A stretch of DNA of 64,000 nucleotides from Bugulina stolonifera (Eukaryota > Bryozoa > Gymnolaemata > Cheilostomatida > Bugulidae): NCBI GenBank assembly GCA_935421135.1, contig OW285197.1, forward strand, positions 14,203,223 through 14,267,222. Reading direction: 5' to 3'. The position numbers were made by a program, and so were the translations under genes. Each line of letters opens with the position of its first letter. Position 1 is the stretch's first letter. The notes under the pieces are model-generated. The model was not told where the DNA came from. It was given only the letters and a program-made list of their open reading frames with translations, and searched no databases. This document shows, in pieces, positions 29,201 to 38,684 of this stretch.

Positions 29201-32200
29201 TACACATATATGATATACAAGATGTGTATATGACTGTATAGCATATTATGTATACAGTCATATACACATATATGATATACAAGATGTGTATATGACTGTA
29301 TAGCATATTATGTATACAGTCATATACACATATATGATATACAAGATGTGCATATGACTGTATAGCATATTATGTATACAGTCATATACACATATATGAT
29401 ATACAAGATGTGCATATGACTGTATAGCATATTATGTATACAGTCATATACACATATATGATATACAAGATGTGTATATGACTGTATAGCATATTATGTA
29501 TACAGTCATATACACATATATGATATACAAGATGTGTATATGACTGTATAGCATATTATGTATACAGTCATATACACATATATGATATACAAGATGTGCA
29601 TATGACTGTATAGCATATTATGTATACAGTCATATACACATATATGATATACATGATGTGCATATGACTGTATAGCATATTATGTATACAGTCATATACA
29701 CATATATGATATACAAGATGTGCATATGACTGTATAGCATATTATGTATACAGTCATATACACATATATGATATACATGATGTGTATATGACTGTATAGC
29801 ATATTATGTATACAGTCATATACACATATATGATATACAAGATGTGCATATGACTGTATAGCATATTATGTATACAGTCATATACACATATATGATATAC
29901 ATGATGTGTATATGACTGTATAGCATATTATGTATACAGTCATATACACATATATGATATACAAGATGTGTATATGACTGTATAGCATATTATGTATACA
30001 GTCATATACACATATATGATATACATGATGTGTATATGACTGTATAGCATATTATGTTATATGACTCCGCTCTACCTTCATCTATTATCGCATCACATAA
30101 GTTAAGCATGTTATAAACACTACATAGCCTGTCTCCAGTTTAGATTCATATACTATTTTAGGGAGGGTGGGTCCCACCCTCTCTGGTAAGAGGTCAGCTA
30201 GCTTAACCATATCATACAGGTCTACTGTGTATAAGCGTGCTTGTGTATTCCCACTGTTACTCGTACATGTATATGTATAGCTTATATTATATATATAGAT
30301 AAGTATGCTAAATGCCAAGCAAATAGTGATGCAAGTGTTGTGTGCTTTCCAATGTAAAGTTGTCTGAGGTTCCAAGTGCTCCAAAGCTGAAGAGGTCAGT
30401 GGTAGTTGACTGTAGAGCTTTCAGTGCAAGCAGACTATAGAGAGGTCAAAGTACAGACATGCTGGGCCAAAAAAGTTTCCTTTATCACTAACTGAGAATG
30501 TTATTTGAAAAGGAAAGAAAACTCCAAATTACCTGACATTCATGAGAGACTTCTTTTGGAAAGAAATATCTCCTCTGCTTTCACAGTTCATCAAATAGGT
30601 GTGGGTTCTACAGTCAATAGGGCCATTCAACCATACTTTGGACAGCTTAGAACCCAAGCTAAATATTAGGCTCTTTCTGCAATCTCTTCCTCTTACTTCT
30701 GGTGTGGAAGGGAACTAAGGCTAACACACTATTTCTTCCCAAACACATCTTTGCTCTCTTCTACCAAGAATGAGCTCTAGGGTCCCATACTAACCACTGG
30801 CATACATATTGTAGGGGACAAAAACTGCCCCGAACCCCCATCTATTGCATTTGCTGACCACGATGGACCTAAACAGAATGAGTTTACCCCTCACACCCTC
30901 GTCAACTATAAGTGTAGGTCTGGTTTTGTGAGCGAGGGAGTCACTATGGCCAGTTGTTTACCCAGTGGACTATGGGCTGGTCCCCTTATGAATTGCAAAG
31001 GTAAGTATCATAGTATCAATGGGTAGGCCAATCAGACAACACCATAACATGAGTGATAGCCAATCAGGAAGCATATTGTAGAGGAAAAGTGTAGACTACC
31101 TGCTAATAATTAACCATGGGTAACGGTTGTTGGTTCGTGTTTTATTAACCTGGAGTACAGCAAGGAAAGCGAGATTTTAGGGCTAATAGATTATGGGCGA
31201 TATAACATAAAGTGGTAATGGTTGTATATTGGCTTATGTGTGCTGCCACTTGTTCTACGCATCAGCACTGGTGTTTGCTGCTGTATTGTGGTCTCACAGA
31301 GTGTATTTGTATTGTGTTATCGTAACTCGTCATCAGTGTGTACGTAGCAATGCTGTGGGTGTGTCATACACGGGTTCTGTATCTACTGTAGAGGACTCAT
31401 GCAGAGAGCTGGGAGAGCTGGCTAATGGTGTGAGATACGGTGACTCTCTAGATGTCAATGCGAAGGTCAACTACGAATGTGGGAGGGGCTACAGATTAGT
31501 TGGGTCTCCCACCTTGACATGCAAGAGAGGGGGGCAGTGGGACCACAACAAACCATACTGTCAGCTCTCAGGTGAGGATCATATGCATGTACTAATGCCA
31601 GGTTACCTCTGAGCTATCTCATCCAAGAAAAGGAAGTCTGGTGGTAGAATAGCATTACTGTATAGTGAGAGCGTATGATGAATGGTGGTATAGAATAGTG
31701 GAATTGTCTTACATTGGTTTTAATTTATGTTTCAGTACACAGCTTTAGCACAAACCCTTTGTGTGGAATTGTCACACTTGATAGGGCATGATAACTCCCA
31801 CACGGATGGTTCACATGATTTTAGCTCACTAGTAATTTAGACTAGAACTACATATATATAACTACATATACATGAATGTAGCTTGCGATAACAGAACTGG
31901 TAAGGAACGGAGAGATTGCAGGCATATGAGTGACTTTATGTAATTATATGTACAATTTTCCTGCAGCAACGAATACATGTGAAAAGTTGAGAGCACCGAA
32001 GAACGGGAGTAAGCTTGGCAGGAAGCTGACTGTCGGCAGTGTAGTGTCTATAGTCTGTGATCCTGGATATAAGCTGAGGGGGACAGCTAAACGCATCTGT
32101 CAGCAAGATGGGACTTGGAGCGGGGCTCAACCAGAGTGTACACGTGAGTAAACAACTCTTCATTCCATGAGTACACAACTCTTCATTCCATGGGTACACA

Positions 32201-35200
32201 ACTCTTCATTCCATGGGTACACAACCTTCTCATCCATAATATTATACTGATTGCATTCATGCATGCTATATAAATTAAACATCACTAGGTCATGTGACGT
32301 GTACTGTACATAGAAAGGTCGTACAGTGAGTATACATGTACATGTTGGTGCAACCAATCAGAGAAGTGAGATAGATCTACAGGTACATGCATGGTTCTTG
32401 TCTATCATTACAATCACTAGACTGTTATTGATTAATCATGCTGATACCTCTGCTAGTCTCATCTATTGATAACTGTCTACTATTGTAGCTGTTGACTGCG
32501 GGGAACCTGGCCCACTATGGAACGGATATATTGAGGGCAAGAAATACACCTACAATTCTGTTATTAGATACAGGTGAGTTGGTAGTTGTCCTCTCATAGA
32601 TAGAGATGAGTTGGTAGTTGCCCTCTCATAGATAGAGGTGAATTGGTAGTTGTCCTCTCATAGATAAAGATGAGTTAGTAGTTGTCCTCTCATAGATAGA
32701 GATGAGTTGGTAGTTGTCCTCTCATAGATAGAGGTGAGTTGGTAGTTGTCTTCTCAAAGCGGAGATTACAGTACCAACTTTATCTACCTTTAGCTAGAGT
32801 TTAGGTAGATAGCCCACACTGCAACAATCACATATTATGATAATATTATTGAGGGCGAGTAAGAATACATAACATTATGTTGTAAGCACATACATATCCC
32901 TAATATACATCATAATGTTATGTATTCGTACGCATGGCATCAGTGTCCTGCAGAAATACAAGGCAAACTCATACTATCCCAAACATTGATGTAATTATAC
33001 CTATGGAACCTATGTAGTGCATTGACTACTATAGAAGATGGTATAGCTGCAGGTGTTCTTTACTTTTACAGGTGTCTGGATGGTACAAAGTTTGATGGTA
33101 TGACAGTATCCTCCAAGTGTCTAGCCACAGGGGAGTGGTCGTTCCCCCTTCCTAGATGCTTAAGTATGTTATATTATATAACTATTCAATATTCACATAC
33201 CTGAATGTCTACGTACATGTGTCACCTAGATGCCATGGTTTGAGGAGAACCTTGCTGTTTATACATGAACCACATGGTTTTGCAGGAAGCTGTTCCAGAC
33301 CTAACATTCTCAATGCCAACCTGTTTATTGGCGAGTCCAGAGAAGCACCGGCGGTCCTAGAACACGGCACTAGTTTGAGTGTCCAGTGCGAGCAGGGGCT
33401 AACTGTTAGTGACTCCAATATTCCCCTCTGTAATAATGGGACGTGGACCAGCCTTCCCATATGTGTGCAGGGTTAGTGTTTATATTATATTATTCCCAGA
33501 GTGAATTACTTTATATGCGTGCGTGTGGTGCAGTGGGAGCACTTACATAATGAACAATTCTGTTGTTTTTGTGACTTCAAGATTACAAGTTGTTACTGTA
33601 ATAACATCATTACTCAATATGTTCCTGCTCTAATTAGTGTATATAAGGTAAAGAGGGTATTGGTTGCTTAAGGTGGGTGTGACCAGCGACCACAAGAGAT
33701 AGCCAATGGGATGGCTCTATACAGAGGCACAAAGTACGGTGACAGGGTGAGGTACACTTGCAATGCTGGACACAAACGAATTGGAGATAAGTTTTTAATG
33801 TGCCGAGGTGGAACATGGCAAGGACAACTCCCTGAATGCAAAGCAGGTAGGCTCCGTTTTACTTTGAACTCAACCAACTAGCAAGATATAGAGCAGATAC
33901 ACATACATGTACATGTACCATGATATGGTATGATTAATATGTACATGTATGCATATGAATATGAATAGATGTACTCCATATGCAGTACCACTGCAGCGAT
34001 ATTATGTTTTTATCGATATTCTATCAGATGGTAAGCTGTACTGGCATATTATTGGTTGAATGTAACTTAGTTAGCGTGAAGCTATTCCAAAGGAAAAGTC
34101 AACAATTTAGATAAAAACTTGTATGTACAATGCATGTATACATTGTCTTAACCCATAGTCACATGACTGGATGCCACGCCCCTTTATGTCTTGCGTGTAT
34201 ATTGTACTCTCTCTGTCGTATTTGCCGTATAGTAGAAAACAAACGCACCTATGCGTGGTGCAGCTAACAATACACTAATACACATCTGTCCTCCACAACC
34301 TTGGTACAGCTGCATGCTTCCACTTTGGTCGGTGGGGTTTGTATTGTACATAATACTGTATTGTACATAATATATAACATACACTGCACCATATAACATG
34401 GTAGTATATATTATAACACAGTAGCATATTATGGCTAACAGTATTGTGACCAATTGTAGTGTTTTGCCCACATCCTGGGGAACTGGCCAATGGAAAGATA
34501 CTTCTAGTTGGAGACATCGGCAAATTTGAGTACAGACCTTACGTCAGGCATGCTGGACACGGAGAAAAAATAGAATACTATTGCAGCACAGGTTACAGGT
34601 ACGTCATTCTATAGTGCAACCACAGGCTACAGTTATACCATTCTATAGTGCAACCATGCATGCATGCTCTAGCATAAGGTAGGAGTGTCCAGCCTGTTCG
34701 TATTAGGATAAGATATGGCCTGACCCTAATAAGTAGGAGTGCCGAGCGACCCCAGTACATGGATATTGGAAAGATGGTTCCCTCTCCCCCTCTACAGGGT
34801 CTAGATTAGACAAGGAGTTATGTTACCTTATGCTACACTATTCCTATTAGGGTGTGTCAGAGGCCTAACACAAGATATTCACATAAAACAGTGGCCTGGA
34901 GAGGTCATTATGATTGAGTGAACTATCTTTCCTTCCATTATCTTCCTCATAGCTTGCTACTAGACACCAATATATCCCATTACGTCATGATACTATCTAA
35001 CTCAATTGTGTTAGGGTTTTCCCACATGGGCAAAGAGTGGAAAACTACTGCTCCAAAGGTTACTGGTAAGAATAGCAGTTACTGGTGTATATCGTGTGCT
35101 ACTTGATGTACAATGGTTGTGCATCATACTGAATACTATTAGTACCTGGCAGCGCTATGCAGTGTTATGAATTTATTCTATCACCGTCACACTCTCTGCT

Positions 35201-35771
35201 TAGACAATTTCCCATTTCAATTTGACACAATCGTGAGGTTTACATCTACATGTATAAGGATGGTGATATGTACTCCACATCAACACATCTGGTTATATCT
35301 GACATGAGAGAGTTACATGCATGTACATGTAGGTTGACCATGAGCATGTCCTTATGCAGTTTTTAATATTTTGATGGTATAAATGAACTTGTAAGTGATG
35401 CTTACTCTACTAACTTGCAATTAACTACTAGTACAAATGTTTGTCTCAACTAAACCTTCATTTATATGTGAATTGAAGCATACAATGTATGACGTAGCCT
35501 ATAGACAGGGGCGGATTGACTCGTACAATGTATGATGTAGCCTATAGACAGGGGCGGATTGACTCGTACAATGTATGATGTAGCCTATAGACAGGGGTGG
35601 ATTGACTCGTACAATGTATGATGTATAGACAGGATTGTCTTTCCTTGCAGGTTAGACGGTCCATCAGCTGCTACCTGTATAGATGGAGTGTGGTCACCTG
35701 ACACCAGACCAAAGTGTATAGACAACCAGCACCCGATGCTACCAAAGACTCAGGAGTTGTTCACAACGTAA
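20132..35771 (+). CDS. Secreted WAP + eight-CCP (sushi) protein, LEV-9/Hasp-like; 14 exons
   Basis: The proposed exons are 20132-20207, 26101-26187, 28127-28273, 28559-28686, 28816-28945, 30815-31000, 31392-31571, 31967-32143, 32489-32573, 33072-33163, 33286-33471, 33673-33846, 34460-34598 and 35651-35771 (1,908 nt, 635 aa). All junctions are AG/GT and the frame is kept throughout. Domains in order: signal peptide (1-20), a short basic segment with two cysteines, a WAP domain with eight cysteines (about 56-103), then eight CCP domains, each with four cysteines and a C-terminal GxW. WAP plus eight CCP is the known layout of C. elegans LEV-9, with Drosophila Hasp related; these are secreted synaptic-cleft scaffold proteins. 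Most domains sit on single phase-1/phase-1 exons; CCP1, CCP5 and CCP8 are each split by an internal intron. The protein should be extracellular. Orthology to LEV-9 is inferred from architecture only. The second exon is less certain than the rest. Confidence 0.9.
20418..21050. mobile_element. MITE with terminal inverted repeats and TTA duplication (intron 1)
   Basis: The left end AGGTGCGTTTACACTACACC and the right end (reverse complement AGCTGCATTTACACTACACC) are inverted repeats, each followed by CAACTCC-type repeats. TTA flanks both ends (20415-20417 and 21051-21053). The inside contains extra partial copies of the end motif near 20500 and 20970, which suggests a nested or rearranged copy. 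No transposase is present. The 3-bp TTA duplication fits PIF/Harbinger-like elements, but the family is uncertain. Confidence 0.8.
21324..21736. repeat. Compound minisatellite, higher-order unit about 79 bp
   Basis: Alternating blocks of AGTAAGTACTATTATATACA and AGTAAGTACCAATAAATACA joined by GTGTAAGTACATRCAG. All six frames stay partly open because of the repeat; none is a gene. Confidence 0.93.
21737..26100. other. Rest of intron 1
   Basis: Long AT-rich intronic DNA. It contains a poly-C run at 22143-22152, a 39-base direct repeat at about 22917-22997 (AATATTCTGTGCGTATTTCT), a GTATCCACTA repeat at 23503-23538, and CA/TA microsatellite at about 24325-24465. No other exon with matching phase was identified. 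Confidence 0.5.
26101..26187 (+). CDS. Exon 2 (probable): two-cysteine basic segment
   Basis: Between a pyrimidine-rich acceptor ending CGACAG and a GTATGA donor lie 87 open bases in phase 1/phase 1, which fits exactly between exons 1 and 3. It encodes a short basic stretch with AMCVRRASHGKRLGKRC, giving two cysteines that could pair. Skipping it also keeps the frame, so it may be constitutive, alternative or spurious. Confidence 0.55.
26228..26326. repeat. About 32-34-bp tandem repeat, three copies (intron 2)
   Basis: Three copies of TTACCTACGTGGTGATTGCT followed by CTGGGAC and a variable end. Confidence 0.9.
26690..26816. repeat. (TTATA)n microsatellite
   Basis: A roughly 125-base run of TATAT/TTATA pentamers, with single-base variants, within intron 2. 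Confidence 0.93.
26889..26966. repeat. 26-bp tandem repeat, three copies
   Basis: CTTAGCTAAAGGTCTGGGAT plus CATATG, three copies, in intron 2. Confidence 0.95.
27478..27637. repeat. 25-bp minisatellite, six copies
   Basis: Unit ACCATAGTTGAACAGGTACA plus TGTAT. Three overlapping reverse-strand frames are open only because of the repeat. It lies in intron 2. Confidence 0.95.
27890..27999. repeat. Imperfect repeat of TGTTTACCAACTGATGTCTA
   Basis: Three imperfect copies of a unit of about 35-45 bases sit just upstream of the WAP exon. Confidence 0.8.
28127..28273 (+). CDS. Exon 3: WAP (four-disulfide core) domain
   Basis: Encodes one complete WAP domain on a phase-1/phase-1 exon. Eight cysteines appear in WAP order, with the core KECTKDSDCRGSRKRC followed by VCDDVCGLTC. 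WAP domains are compact disulfide folds, often protease inhibitors. In LEV-9 the single WAP domain precedes the CCP series, as here. Confidence 0.92.
28559..28945 (+). CDS. Exons 4-5: CCP domain 1 and linker
   Basis: Exons 28559-28686 and 28816-28945 are joined by a 129-base phase-0 intron that splits CCP1 after its second cysteine. The first begins GKCPNPSIANG and the second contains ICNGDRQWSGTAPRC. About 27 further residues rich in Ser, Glu and Asp form a linker to CCP2. Confidence 0.92.
29127..30056. repeat. 62-bp hairpin satellite, 15 copies (intron 5)
   Basis: Tandem 62-base units. Each contains inverted arms TATACAGTCATATACACAT and ATGTGTATATGACTGTATA, so every copy can fold into a stem of about 19 bp. 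The arm variants (GTGTATATG versus GTGCATATG) are not compensated on the other side. The array fills half of the intron between CCP1 and CCP2. Confidence 0.96.
30815..31000 (+). CDS. Exon 6: CCP domain 2
   Basis: A single phase-1/phase-1 exon for one sushi domain, running from NCPEPPSIAF to SGLWAGPLMNCK with four cysteines. Confidence 0.93.
31392..31571 (+). CDS. Exon 7: CCP domain 3
   Basis: One sushi domain, from SCRELGELANG through YECGRGYRLVG to GGQWDHNKPYC, on a phase-1/phase-1 exon. Confidence 0.94.
31967..32143 (+). CDS. Exon 8: CCP domain 4
   Basis: One sushi domain, TCEKLRAPKNG to DGTWSGAQPEC, phase 1 at both ends. A 25-base repeat of ACAACTCTTCATTCCATG follows the donor. Confidence 0.95.
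32489..33163 (+). CDS. Exons 9-10: CCP domain 5
   Basis: Exons 32489-32573 and 33072-33163 split one sushi domain with a phase-2 intron just before its second cysteine: DCGEPGPLWNG in the first, RCLDGTKFDG to GEWSFPLPRC in the second. Confidence 0.93.
32574..32757. repeat. 32-bp minisatellite starting at a splice donor
   Basis: Five to six copies of GTGAGTTGGTAGTTGTCCTC plus TCATAGATAGAG. The first copy begins exactly at the GTGAGT donor of exon 9, and a later copy (at about 32734) keeps a GGTGAGTT donor-like sequence. Confidence 0.92.
33286..33471 (+). CDS. Exon 11: CCP domain 6
   Basis: One sushi domain, SCSRPNILNAN to NNGTWTSLPIC, slightly longer than the others, phase 1 at both ends. 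Confidence 0.93.
33673..33846 (+). CDS. Exon 12: CCP domain 7
   Basis: One sushi domain, GCDQRPQEIANG to GGTWQGQLPEC, phase 1 at both ends. Confidence 0.95.
34460..35771 (+). CDS. Exons 13-14: CCP domain 8 and C-terminus
   Basis: Exons 34460-34598 and 35651-35771 split the last sushi domain with a phase-2 intron. The first part has a longer insert between cysteines 1 and 2 (FCPHPGELANG to YYCSTGY). The second part ends DGVWSPDTRPKC, then a 17-residue tail and TAA. Confidence 0.93.
35480..35633. repeat. 43-bp tandem repeat, about 3.5 copies
   Basis: Unit ACAATGTATGATGTAGCCTA plus TAGACAGGGGCGGATTGACTCGT-type sequence, directly upstream of the last exon of the WAP/CCP gene. Confidence 0.93.
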
Positions 35772-36530
35772 TGGTCAGCACTGCTAGACAGTGAATGTAC
35801 ATACAGTATAACTTTATTACATGCTGCAGTGCTCATACATACATTTATGGAGACAATCACTGGTATACTACTCTGTCCCACAACGTCAGCATTGAGTAGA
35901 TGGCTATTACAGCCTTCATTAGCAGTAGGCCAGTCAACAGTACAAGGTATAAGACACTGGACAGACTTACTAGTACCTACATATCCAGAGCTACCAGCTA
36001 TATCTCCCTCACTGGTTGTTCTATTCTACTATTTCAGTTCTAGATGTGATAAATTAGCCTGTGCTGTGTTATTTCCTGTAGCCCAGGTTTCCTTTTTACC
36101 TAACACAACTAGACATTAATCTAGGTACCAAGGCTATTGAACTGTTTAATGCTCATTTATGTTTGTGTTAGTACTCATGTTACTTCAGTACAACATAGAA
36201 AATTCAGCATTAATATATAAATTATATTATATATTTACATTTTTGCCAATAATATAGACTTAACGCATTCCATATGCAACTGTGTGGTGAAAATTATCAT
36301 TAACCTTACAATGATTCGACATACCTACATTATTTATGTTACTAAAGCTATTTCTATATTTTCTTACTTATCTACTACGCAGTTTTCATTAACTTAACTA
36401 CCTGAAGTAAAATATTAATGAAAGTAATTCAGTTTTATAAATGGGTAAATGTTATTTACTAGAACGTGAAAATATCTGTAAATAATATTATAATAATATA
36501 ATAACAATATGAATAGCTTGGGAGATTAAT
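35772..36530 (+). other. 3' flank/UTR of the WAP/CCP gene
   Basis: Sequence between the stop codon and the Polinton. It is AT-rich towards the end. The open frame at 35829-36119 has no recognisable features and lies where the 3' UTR is expected. I see no clear AATAAA. Confidence 0.5.
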
Positions 36531-36536
36531 AATATG
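36531..36536. repeat. Left 6-bp target-site duplication (AATATG)
   Basis: AATATG immediately precedes the element and is repeated exactly at 47406-47411. Six-base duplications are characteristic of Maverick/Polinton integration. Confidence 0.97.
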
Positions 36537-36907
36537 AGTAGTATAGTCAGTGCACTTCTAGACAGACACGCACTCATTGACCCCTGTTTTCAACCAATCA
36601 CAAGCCGGTATTTCCGATTTCAACCAATCACAGAAGAGCACAAAAATTTTGCACACGACCTTGCCAAGGTCACCCCAAAATCCCCCCTTCTGATTGGTCG
36701 AAAAAACATTTGCACACTTGACCCCGAACCCGGCCACGACCCCTTCCCTTCCTCCTTCCCACCCTCCTCCCCTCCCCCTCCCCCACCTCCCACTCCTCCC
36801 TCCTCCCCGCCACCGCCCTCGTCCCGTCCGCGCCACCGCCGTCGCCGCCGCCGCCACCGCCGCCCTCACCACCGCCGTCGCCGCCGCCACCACCACCGCC
36901 CTCACCA

Positions 36908-36938
<31 letters not shown>

Positions 36939-37259
36939 CGCCACCACCACCACCGCCGCCACCACCACCACCGCCACCGCCGCCGCCGCCGCCACCACCA
37001 CCACCACCACCGCCGCCGCCGCCGCCGCCATCACCGTCATCACCGCCACCCCTCCTCCACCGCCGCCCACCCTCCCCACCCCGCAACCCCCACTCACCCG
37101 AACGACCAATCGTTTGAGGCGGTCAAGCCGCGTCCGCCCACGTTGCGTGCGGCGCCGACCGTACACGTGGAGGCGACGCCGGTGCCCCGTATCCACCGGG
37201 CCAAGCGACTAGGCAGCGGCCCGCCGCCCATTCCGAGTTCCACTGGGGTGGGACTATAA
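36537..37259 (+). repeat. Left terminal inverted repeat (723 bp)
   Basis: It matches 46690-47405 in reverse orientation. The left copy has one extra 6-base CACCGC-type step in the triplet tract and one extra A in an A-run. It contains CCAAT or ATTGG motifs at about 36593, 36623, 36692 and 37105, a palindrome GACCTTGCCAAGGTC at 36657-36671, and a GC-rich tract. The repeat ends inside the TATA box of the first gene. Confidence 0.97.
36725..37110. repeat. GC-rich CCG/CCA triplet tract in left TIR
   Basis: About 380 bases of pyrimidine-rich and (CCG/CCA)n sequence in otherwise AT-rich DNA; the + strand is almost free of G in long parts. Open frames here encode poly-Ala/Thr, poly-Gly or His/Arg strings in several frames on both strands, which is the result of composition and not evidence of genes. 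Confidence 0.93.
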
Positions 37260-37262
37260 AAG
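37255..37262 (+). promoter_or_regulatory. TATA box of the first Polinton gene, straddling the TIR edge
   Basis: TATAAAAG lies 61 bases upstream of the ATG at 37316. The inverted repeat ends at 37259, so the right copy reads TATAATG at the same place and lacks the full box. Confidence 0.75.
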
Positions 37263-37315
37263 ATAAGTTTGACTGATGATAGTATTAATACAAAGAAGAC
37301 TTAGTCATAGCAAAC

Positions 37316-38644
37316 ATGTCTTTTCTCACCAAAGGAGCAGCGGGGAGATATGTACTTTTAAAGGAAGTCCTCCCGAAGTCTGTATGGGATTATATGATCA
37401 AAAGTAATATCGAAGAAGCGAATAGTCCATGGATGTGGTATTGGGTTGACAGACTCGCTCATAATTCCTTAGTGGTAGAGCTTGCCATCTATTTTAGAAC
37501 ACTTTCACTCTCTATGAATATCCCTTTTAAGATAGGAGAGGAAAAGTTGAGGAAAATGGCACTTTGTTATGAAGACTTAACAGGAGCTAGGTCAAGATTT
37601 TCATCTATGGTAGAAACAAAAAACGCATCCGTTTCTTCTCCCTTACTCCTTCTTAGGAATGCAGAGTTGTCAACCTGGTGTAGAGTGGAGGTTGAGAAGA
37701 TTATTGAAGATAGAAACTGGGATGAAACTGGTGTGGGAGCGGAGGCCACTTTTAACACTCACTTCTTACTATATCTGGATAATGAACCTGGTGGGGAAGG
37801 TTCAAAGAATGAACTCTATCATAGAGTATTGAACATATTAAAGGATGGGGCAAGAAGATGTCGCTTTGAGGATGGGAAGGAGAAATCGCGAGCGAAGAGG
37901 AGTTACAATGAAGAAAGCATCCCTGGTTTAATTCTTAGTAGAGGTAATACGCTATATGCAGGGCGATTGTTTGGAGAACTAGATCCATCCAAAAATGGGT
38001 TAGAGGTGATAAGAAGTCCTTCACCAGGAGATGCTAGATTAGAGGTGAGAGAGACTTCTACAGGAGAGACTAACCAGGTTATGATAGAAGAGGTTGAAAT
38101 GTGTGACATTGGAGAACTAGATTCATCCAAAAACGGGTTAGAGGAGATAAGAAGCCCTTCACCAGGAGAAGCTAGGGTGGAAGTGAGAGAGACTTCTACA
38201 GGAGAGAATAAGCAGATTATGATAGAAGAGCAAACTCATGTAGAAACTAAAGAAGAGGTTGAAATGTGTGACAAAAGGGAACAAGAGATTAGAAAGATAG
38301 AACAAGAATTGGCACTAAAGAAAGTGGAATTGGCAGGAGCACTGGGGTGGAAAGAAGCACTAGAGATGCAACAGAGAATTGATGCAAGAAAAGAGAGAAG
38401 AACAAATCGCATTGCCTTCTTAGAAAAAAAGTTAACAGAGGAAAGAATGGAAAAAGAGAGGTTAATGATGGAAATCGAGCGTTTGCAAAAAGAAGAAGAA
38501 GAAGAAAAAATGGATAGTGTATCAATTATTGATCACATAATTCCCCACCTGGCTAACAAACTAGATGATAATGATGCAAAAGCAGAAGGGGAAGATAGTA
38601 AACTGCCACAGTGGGTTCCAACAGGAGAAAGTAATGATGAATAA
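37316..38644 (+). CDS. Unknown 442-aa Polinton protein with coiled coil
   Basis: I do not recognise the family. The N-terminal 170 residues look like a compact, mostly helical domain (SPWMWYWVDRLAHNSLVVEL is the most distinctive stretch). Residues about 220-311 are two copies of a 46-residue repeat (GELDPSKNGLE, IRSPSPG, RETSTGE), encoded by a 138-bp DNA duplication starting at 37973 and 38111. Residues about 315-405 form a highly charged coiled coil, and the tail is acidic. There is no polymerase, helicase, nuclease or protease motif that I can see. It is the first gene inside the left inverted repeat, with its own TATA box, so it may be the most strongly or earliest expressed gene. A structural, scaffolding or regulatory role would fit, but that is inference only. 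Confidence 0.85.
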   Translation: MSFLTKGAAGRYVLLKEVLPKSVWDYMIKSNIEEANSPWMWYWVDRLAHNSLVVELAIYFRTLSLSMNIPFKIGEEKLRKMALCYEDLTGARSRFSSMVETKNASVSSPLLLLRNAELSTWCRVEVEKIIEDRNWDETGVGAEATFNTHFLLYLDNEPGGEGSKNELYHRVLNILKDGARRCRFEDGKEKSRAKRSYNEESIPGLILSRGNTLYAGRLFGELDPSKNGLEVIRSPSPGDARLEVRETSTGETNQVMIEEVEMCDIGELDSSKNGLEEIRSPSPGEARVEVRETSTGENKQIMIEEQTHVETKEEVEMCDKREQEIRKIEQELALKKVELAGALGWKEALEMQQRIDARKERRTNRIAFLEKKLTEERMEKERLMMEIERLQKEEEEEKMDSVSIIDHIIPHLANKLDDNDAKAEGEDSKLPQWVPTGESNDE

Positions 38645-38684
38645 AAGTGTATAGATTCCAATCGTTCTCTCAAACAAGGGCAAG

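Noticed and set aside
31229..31391. Upstream extension of the CCP3 exon as an independent start
   Set aside because: The open frame continues upstream only by chance; a good AG acceptor at 31390-31391 gives the correct phase and domain boundary.
35829..36119. 96-aa frame after the WAP/CCP gene
   Set aside because: It lies in the expected 3' UTR and has no recognisable features.
36534..37259. Long open frames (up to 241 aa) in the inverted repeats encoding His/Arg, Ala/Thr, Gly or Val/Ala strings
   Set aside because: They occur in several frames on both strands and in mirror image at 46737-47435, as expected from stop-free CCG/CCA triplets; no domain or codon pattern supports translation.
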